Shown: positions 59,921-64,000 of the stretch, in pieces
How the letters are laid out: every line of letters starts with the position of its first letter
Position numbering within the stretch: position 1 is the first letter of the stretch
From: Kitasatospora sp. NBC_01287
GTDB taxonomy: Bacteria; Actinomycetota; Actinomycetes; Streptomycetales; Streptomycetaceae
Direction: 5' to 3'
DNA: 64,000 nt
Assembly (NCBI RefSeq): GCF_026340565.1
Contig: NZ_JAPEPB010000001.1
Coordinates: forward strand, 186,001 to 250,000
The notes under the pieces: model-generated
Told to the model about the DNA's origin: nothing
What the model saw: the letters and a program-made list of their open reading frames with translations, nothing else
Databases searched by the model: none
Position numbers and translations under genes: made by a program

Positions 59921-61264
59921 ATGGCCGACCTTATCGAGGGCGCCGCCCATCCCGCCACGAGACCCGGCCCGCCGCCCACCCGGGGCCGGTGGGGCCAACT
60001 CTCGCTGCTCGGGGGCGCCATGCTCGTCGACGGCACCGAGGCCGGCCTGGTCACCGGCCTGTTCCCGGTGATCAGGCAGGCCCTGGGCCTGACCCTGGGC
60101 GCGCTCGGCATCCTGACCGCCGCCGGCAAGCTGGTCGGCGTCCTCAGCGCACCGCTCTGGGTGTGGGCGGCCCGCCGCTGGTCCCGAAAGGGCGTCCTGG
60201 TGCTGTCCACCGGCCTGTGGGGGGTGTGGGGGCTGGCGGCGGGCTTCTCGCGGAACTTCGCCGAACTGCTGCTCTTCGTCACGGTCCTCGCCGCTGGCTA
60301 CGCCGCCGCCCAGCCCCTGGTCTCCGAGATCGTCGCCGACCTCTTCGACGCCCCCTCGCGCGGTCGCGCGGTGAGCGCGCTGTACGGCGGCCTCGCCCTG
60401 GCCGCCTCGGTGCTCGGCCCGCTCATCGGCCAACTGGCGGGCGTACCCGACGGCTGGCGCTGGGGGCTGTGGGGCATCGGGCTGCTCAACCTCCTCTTCG
60501 GTCTCGCACTGCTGCTCTTCTTCCGCGACCCCGGCCGCGGCGCGGCCGAACGGCAGCTCGCCGACCTCGACCGGAGCGCCCGCGAGGCGCGAGGCGCGAT
60601 CGACCGCGCCGCGGTGCTCTCGCTCTTCAGGATCCCCAGCTTCGTGATCCTGCTGGTGTCGCGGCTGCTCTCCGGGCACCTGCTGCTCAGCTCCTTCGCC
60701 GTCGTCTACCTGGTGGACGTCTTCGGCTTCAGCACCCAGCGCGCCACCGTCGTACTGCTCCCGCTGGGCGTCGGCTACCTGCTGGGCACCGTGGCCGGCG
60801 GGTTCCTCGCCGACTGGGCCGACCGCCGCAGCCCCCGCCACGGGCTGCCCGCCGTGCTCCAGGGCGCGCAGGTGCTCTTCGCGCTCCTCGCCGTCCTCGG
60901 CACGCAGGTGCACTACCGAGGCATCGGGCCCTACGCGCTGCTCTTCTGCCTGATGGGCGCCGCCCAGGGCGTGAACCCCGGCATCAACCGGCCGATGGTG
61001 ATGGCCGTCGTCCCGCCCGAGCTGCGGGCCGCCGCCTTCACCGTCTACGTCTCCATCTTCGAGGCCATCGCGTGGGCCGCGTTCAGCCTGGGCGCCGGCT
61101 TCCTCGGTGACGCGATCGGGCTGCGACCGGTGTTCCTGGCCGTCCTGGTGGTCCTGATGCTCGTCAACGGCGCCTTCCTGACACTCCTGCACCGGCCCTA
61201 CGCGAAGGACGTCGCCCGGGTGCAGCAGGAGCTGGACCGCAGGCGCCGAGCAGCCCTGGCCTGA
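59921..61264 (+). CDS. Major facilitator superfamily transporter, 447 aa
   Basis: About twelve membrane helices are present, with GKLVGVLSAPLWVWAARRWSRKG between helices 2 and 3, the usual MFS loop signature, and a charged central loop (ERQLADLDRSAREARGAIDR). The ATG at 59921 has GGAG seven bases upstream. Its place between the sulfatase and the formylglycine-generating enzyme suggests it imports the sulfated substrate or exports the product. Substrate unknown. Confidence 0.9.
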   Translation: MADLIEGAAHPATRPGPPPTRGRWGQLSLLGGAMLVDGTEAGLVTGLFPVIRQALGLTLGALGILTAAGKLVGVLSAPLWVWAARRWSRKGVLVLSTGLWGVWGLAAGFSRNFAELLLFVTVLAAGYAAAQPLVSEIVADLFDAPSRGRAVSALYGGLALAASVLGPLIGQLAGVPDGWRWGLWGIGLLNLLFGLALLLFFRDPGRGAAERQLADLDRSAREARGAIDRAAVLSLFRIPSFVILLVSRLLSGHLLLSSFAVVYLVDVFGFSTQRATVVLLPLGVGYLLGTVAGGFLADWADRRSPRHGLPAVLQGAQVLFALLAVLGTQVHYRGIGPYALLFCLMGAAQGVNPGINRPMVMAVVPPELRAAAFTVYVSIFEAIAWAAFSLGAGFLGDAIGLRPVFLAVLVVLMLVNGAFLTLLHRPYAKDVARVQQELDRRRRAALA

Positions 61265-61273
61265 CCGACCCCC

Positions 61274-61311
61274 GCACACGCACACGCACACGCACTCGCA
61301 CTCGCACTCGC
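61274..61311 (+). repeat. Hexamer tandem repeats upstream of the FGE gene
   Basis: GCACAC repeats switch to GCACTC repeats within 38 bp, ending ~15 bp before the GGAGG of the formylglycine-generating enzyme gene. Slippage here could alter leader length. Confidence 0.8.
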
Positions 61312-61327
61312 CGTCCTCGGAGGAAGC

Positions 61328-62362
61328 ATGTCCCACCCGCCGGCCCCCTGCTGCACCCCCTCGCGCGGCACCGCGGCGCCCCTGCTGCCCGCACCCGCGC
61401 CGCCCCCGCGCGCGGGCGGCTCCACGGACGGCATGGTCCTGCTGCCCGGTGGCGAGTTCCTCATGGGCACCGAGGACGACGCCGGCTTCCCCGGGGACGG
61501 CGAGGGCCCGGTGCGCCGGGTGCGGCTGGACCCGTTCCTGATCGACACCCGCGCGGTCAGCAACGAGCAGTTCGCCGCCTTCGTCGCCGACACCGGCTAC
61601 CGCACCGAGGCCGAGCGCCTGGGCTGGTCGTACGTCTTCGCCGGGTTCCTCCCGGCCGCGCTACGGCGCACGGCGGCCCGGGTGGAGCGGACCCCCTGGT
61701 GGTGCGCCGTGGCCGGGGCCGCCTGGGACCGGCCCGAGGGCGGGGGCAGCGACGTGGCCGACCGCGGCGACCACCCGGTCGTCCACATCTCCTGGCACGA
61801 CGCCGACGCCTACGCCCGCTGGGCCGGCAAGCGCCTGCCCACCGAGGCGGAGTGGGAGTACGCGGCCCGCGGCGGCCTGGAGCAGGCCCGCTACCCGTGG
61901 GGCGACGAGCTCGACCCCGGCGGCACCTACCGCTGCAACATCTGGCGCGGCACCTTCCCCAGCCGCAACACGGCCGCGGACGGCTACCGCGGCACCGCCC
62001 CGGTCGACGCCTTCGAGCCCAACGGGTACGGCCTCTACAACACGGCCGGCAACGTCTGGGAGTGGTGCGCCGACTGGTGGACCACCGACCATCCGGTGGC
62101 CCGCCCGCTGAGCAATATCAGCAGCCCCAGCAGCCCTGGCACCCCCAGCAGCCTCAGCAACCCCAGCGGTCCCGCCGGTGGCACGGCCAAGGTCATCCGC
62201 GGCGGCTCCCACCTGTGCCACCGCTCCTACTGCAACCGCTACCGGGTCGCCGCCCGCAGCGCCAACACCCCCGACAGCTCCAGCGGGCACGCCGGCTTCC
62301 GCTGCGCGCGCACCGCGACCCGGTCCGCGCGGCTCACGGTGGTTGCTACGCTGCCCCGGTGA
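61328..62362 (+). CDS. Formylglycine-generating enzyme (sulfatase maturation), 344 aa
   Basis: The FGE-sulfatase fold is clear from MVLLPGGEFLMGTEDD, VHISWHDADAYARWAGKRLP, TEAEWEYAARGG and NVWEWCADWW. The copper-binding active-site cysteines Cys297 and Cys302 lie in SHLCHRSYCNRY with the family's C-x4-C spacing. It converts the CxPxR Cys of the sulfatase encoded upstream to formylglycine. A Ser/Pro/Asn insert (about residues 262-285) is unusual and looks like slippage DNA. The start has GGAGG close upstream, and the stop overlaps the next gene as GTGA. Confidence 0.93.
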   Translation: MSHPPAPCCTPSRGTAAPLLPAPAPPPRAGGSTDGMVLLPGGEFLMGTEDDAGFPGDGEGPVRRVRLDPFLIDTRAVSNEQFAAFVADTGYRTEAERLGWSYVFAGFLPAALRRTAARVERTPWWCAVAGAAWDRPEGGGSDVADRGDHPVVHISWHDADAYARWAGKRLPTEAEWEYAARGGLEQARYPWGDELDPGGTYRCNIWRGTFPSRNTAADGYRGTAPVDAFEPNGYGLYNTAGNVWEWCADWWTTDHPVARPLSNISSPSSPGTPSSLSNPSGPAGGTAKVIRGGSHLCHRSYCNRYRVAARSANTPDSSSGHAGFRCARTATRSARLTVVATLPR

Positions 62363-62955
62363 TCCTCCCGACGGCCGACGAGATACGCGCCCTGCACGAA
62401 CGGCACGCCCCCTCGCCCGAGGCGCTGGAGCTGGTGCTCACCCACTGCGAGATCGTCTGCGGGATCGCCGAGCAGCTCATGGCGGCCACCGCCCTCTCGT
62501 TCGACGCCGAACTGGTGCGGGCCGGCGCCCTGCTCCACGACATCGGCGTCTACCGCCTCTACGACCGGGCGGGGCGGCTCGACCACGGCTCCTACATCCG
62601 CCACGGCGTGCTCGGCCACGAGATCCTGCGCGAGGAGGGCTTCCCCGAGCGCCTGCGCCGCTTCTGCTCCTGCCACACGGGAGTCGGACTCAGCCGCGGC
62701 GACATCCGCGCGCAGCGGTTGGACCTGCCCGAGGGGGACTACCTGGCCGAGACGGTGGAGGAGCAACTGGTGATGTACGCGGACAAGTTCCACAGCAAGA
62801 CCACGCCGCCCACCTTCCTGAGCGCCGACTCCTACGCCGCGTACGTGGCGCGGTTCGGCCCGGCGAAGGTCGACGCGTTCGAGCTGCTGCGCGCCAGGTT
62901 CGGCGAACCCGACCTGGCGCCCGCCATCGCGCGCCACGGCCACCACCAGGTCTGA
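62359..62955 (+). CDS. HD-domain phosphohydrolase-like protein, 198 aa
   Basis: The HD signature GALLHDIGVYRLYD with an upstream His (THCEIVCGIAEQL) and later HGVLGHEILREEG and DKFHSKTTPPTF fit HD hydrolases acting on phosphate esters. The GTG at 62359 overlaps the FGE stop, so it belongs to the sulfatase operon. It may process a phosphorylated intermediate of the pathway, or simply share transcription. Confidence 0.85.
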   Translation: MILPTADEIRALHERHAPSPEALELVLTHCEIVCGIAEQLMAATALSFDAELVRAGALLHDIGVYRLYDRAGRLDHGSYIRHGVLGHEILREEGFPERLRRFCSCHTGVGLSRGDIRAQRLDLPEGDYLAETVEEQLVMYADKFHSKTTPPTFLSADSYAAYVARFGPAKVDAFELLRARFGEPDLAPAIARHGHHQV

Positions 62956-62965
62956 GGCGCCGGGC

Positions 62966-63652
62966 TCAGGGGGTCCGTACGGCGCGCCCGGTGACCCGGG
63001 TGGGGTTGATCCGCACCCACAGCTCGCGCCGCCCGCCCGCCCAGGGCTCCACCGCGGTCAGCTCCGTCAGCCGCCGCACGGCCTCGGGCTCGGTGATGTG
63101 CTCGACCGTCCCGACCACCAGGACGCTCCACCCCTGCCGGCGCGCCTGGTCGACCTGGTCGACCTCGAAGGCCACCTCGCTGCCCTCGACGGCCGCCGTC
63201 ACCGTGCCCGCGGCCGTCCGGTAGATGATCGCCCCGGCGAGGACGGTGTAGTTGACCGGCAGCACGGCGGGCCCCTCCGGGGTGGCGAGCCCCACCCGGC
63301 CGACCCCGTGCGTACCGAGCCGGGCCCGCGACTCCTCGGCCTGGAGCCTGCGGAGCCGGGCTCGCGGTCCGGCGGTGTCCTCGCCGGGCGGGTCCTCGGG
63401 GCGGGCCGCCAGCAGGTCCTCGGGAGTGGTCTCCAGGGCGGCTGCCAGGCGCTGGAGGCCGCCGGCGTCGAAGTCCCCGCCGAGCTCGGTCAGCAGCCGC
63501 AGGTACCGCGGGGCCATGCCGGCCCGGGTCGCCAGCTCGTCGTAGTCGAGCCCGAGCTGCCCGCGACGCTGGTCCACCCGCGCGGCGAGGTCGCCGGAGC
63601 CGGTCACCGGCGCGGCGTCCGGGCCGCCGGTCGGCGTGTTGTGCTCGTTCAC
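62966..63652 (-). CDS. Pyridoxamine-phosphate-oxidase-like protein with N-terminal HTH, 228 aa
   Basis: Residues ~15-80 form a Cro/XRE-like helix-turn-helix (LDYDELATRAGMAPRYLRLL). The rest is a split-barrel flavin-binding domain of the PNPOx-like family (GRVGLATPEGPAVLPVNYTVL, GSEVAFEVDQVDQARRQGWS). Fusions of this type are common in actinomycetes and may act as flavin-responsive regulators. The GTG at 63652 has a strong GGAGGAGG. It converges with the sulfatase operon, only 10 bp away. Confidence 0.85.
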   Translation of the reverse strand: MNEHNTPTGGPDAAPVTGSGDLAARVDQRRGQLGLDYDELATRAGMAPRYLRLLTELGGDFDAGGLQRLAAALETTPEDLLAARPEDPPGEDTAGPRARLRRLQAEESRARLGTHGVGRVGLATPEGPAVLPVNYTVLAGAIIYRTAAGTVTAAVEGSEVAFEVDQVDQARRQGWSVLVVGTVEHITEPEAVRRLTELTAVEPWAGGRRELWVRINPTRVTGRAVRTP

Positions 63653-63781
63653 GGCTGTCCACCTCCTCCTCCCGAGGATGTCACCGTGCGCCGGTGCTCG
63701 CCCCCGCACCCGACAGCGCGCAGGCCCAGCGGCTCGCGCTGTCCCGGGTCGAGCTCGCGGATCCGCACCCGGTGATCGGGC

Positions 63782-64000
63782 TCACTCCAGCCGGGAGACC
63801 TGGTAGAGGCCGATCCGCCAGCCATCGCCGGTCCGCTTCAGCAGGACGCTCAGGAGGACGCCGAGCACGGGCCGGTCGGTGAAGGAGAAGTCGACGGCCA
63901 GGTAGCCGAGCACCAGGTCCTCGGCCGGCCGCCTGGTCTCCAGGACGCGGTACGCGGCCGTCATCCCCGCCGGCTGGGAGGCGTAGTAGTCAGCGACGCC
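63782..64000 (-). CDS. Partial NTF2-like/SnoaL-type protein (5' end outside window)
   Basis: The frame runs off the right edge. The visible 72 residues (ADYYASQPAGMTAAYRVLET ... DFSFTDRPVLGVLLSVLLKR ... WRIGLYQVSRLE) end with the W-(R/K)-I beta strand typical of NTF2-like proteins. The start lies beyond position 64000. Function unknown. Confidence 0.65.
   Translation of the reverse strand, partial: GVADYYASQPAGMTAAYRVLETRRPAEDLVLGYLAVDFSFTDRPVLGVLLSVLLKRTGDGWRIGLYQVSRLE

Noticed and set aside
1..64000. tRNA or rRNA genes and replication origin
   Set aside because: No cloverleaf-like segment with conserved T-loop sequence, no rRNA signature and no DnaA-box cluster was recognised by eye.

Overview
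The window is very GC-rich actinomycete DNA. Coding regions end almost every codon in G or C, GTG starts are common, and ribosome binding sites are GGAGG-like. A streptophobe-like membrane protein and a Streptomyces-killer-toxin-like beta/gamma-crystallin point to Streptomycetaceae (Streptomyces or Kitasatospora). No rRNA, tRNA or CRISPR array was seen.

1-35.6 kb, minus strand: one long type VII secretion (ESX) locus, read from EccC down to a giant effector-like protein. The order is eccC, eccD, eccB, a large protein with an ADP-ribosyltransferase-like but catalytically degenerate C-terminus, a beta-helix/EccA-type AAA fusion, two WXG100 proteins, a small ESX-associated protein, a PPE-like Gly-rich protein, a YbaB-like protein, a WXG-like protein, and an open frame of at least 5,470 codons that leaves the left edge. 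Stop/start overlaps (ATGA or GTGA) join eccC-eccD, eccB to the ART-like gene, that gene to the AAA gene, and the WXG-like gene to the giant gene, so most of the locus looks co-transcribed. The giant protein has an ESX-type helical N-terminus, an embedded HExxH metallopeptidase-like domain and two tandem copies of a ~1,700-residue repeat. No mycosin or EccE is visible.

36.2-39.9 kb, plus strand: a small ferredoxin-like protein, then a compact operon of unknown purpose (65-aa peptide, two poorly known proteins, serine beta-lactamase-like hydrolase).

40.2-45.2 kb: a two-domain glyoxalase/VOC gene on the minus strand is split by a ~4.25-kb insertion. The insert carries a phage capsid remnant and an accessory cassette: an XRE/DUF5919-type regulator facing a 54-aa Cys-containing peptide, a DUF397-like protein, a JmjC oxygenase and three small proteins.

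45.3-57.0 kb: ordinary chromosomal genes (HD-like protein, LtrA-like membrane protein, secreted killer-toxin-like protein, secreted esterase, YdcF-like protein, a stand-alone NRPS, a helical unknown, a streptophobe-like membrane protein).

57.2-63.0 kb, plus strand: a sulfatase operon with PadR regulator, sulfatase with CxPxR motif, MFS transporter, formylglycine-generating enzyme and HD hydrolase. The enzyme that matures the sulfatase is encoded with it. Six 16-bp tandem repeats end at the PadR ribosome binding site. The window closes with a PNPOx-like protein and a partial NTF2-like gene, both on the minus strand.
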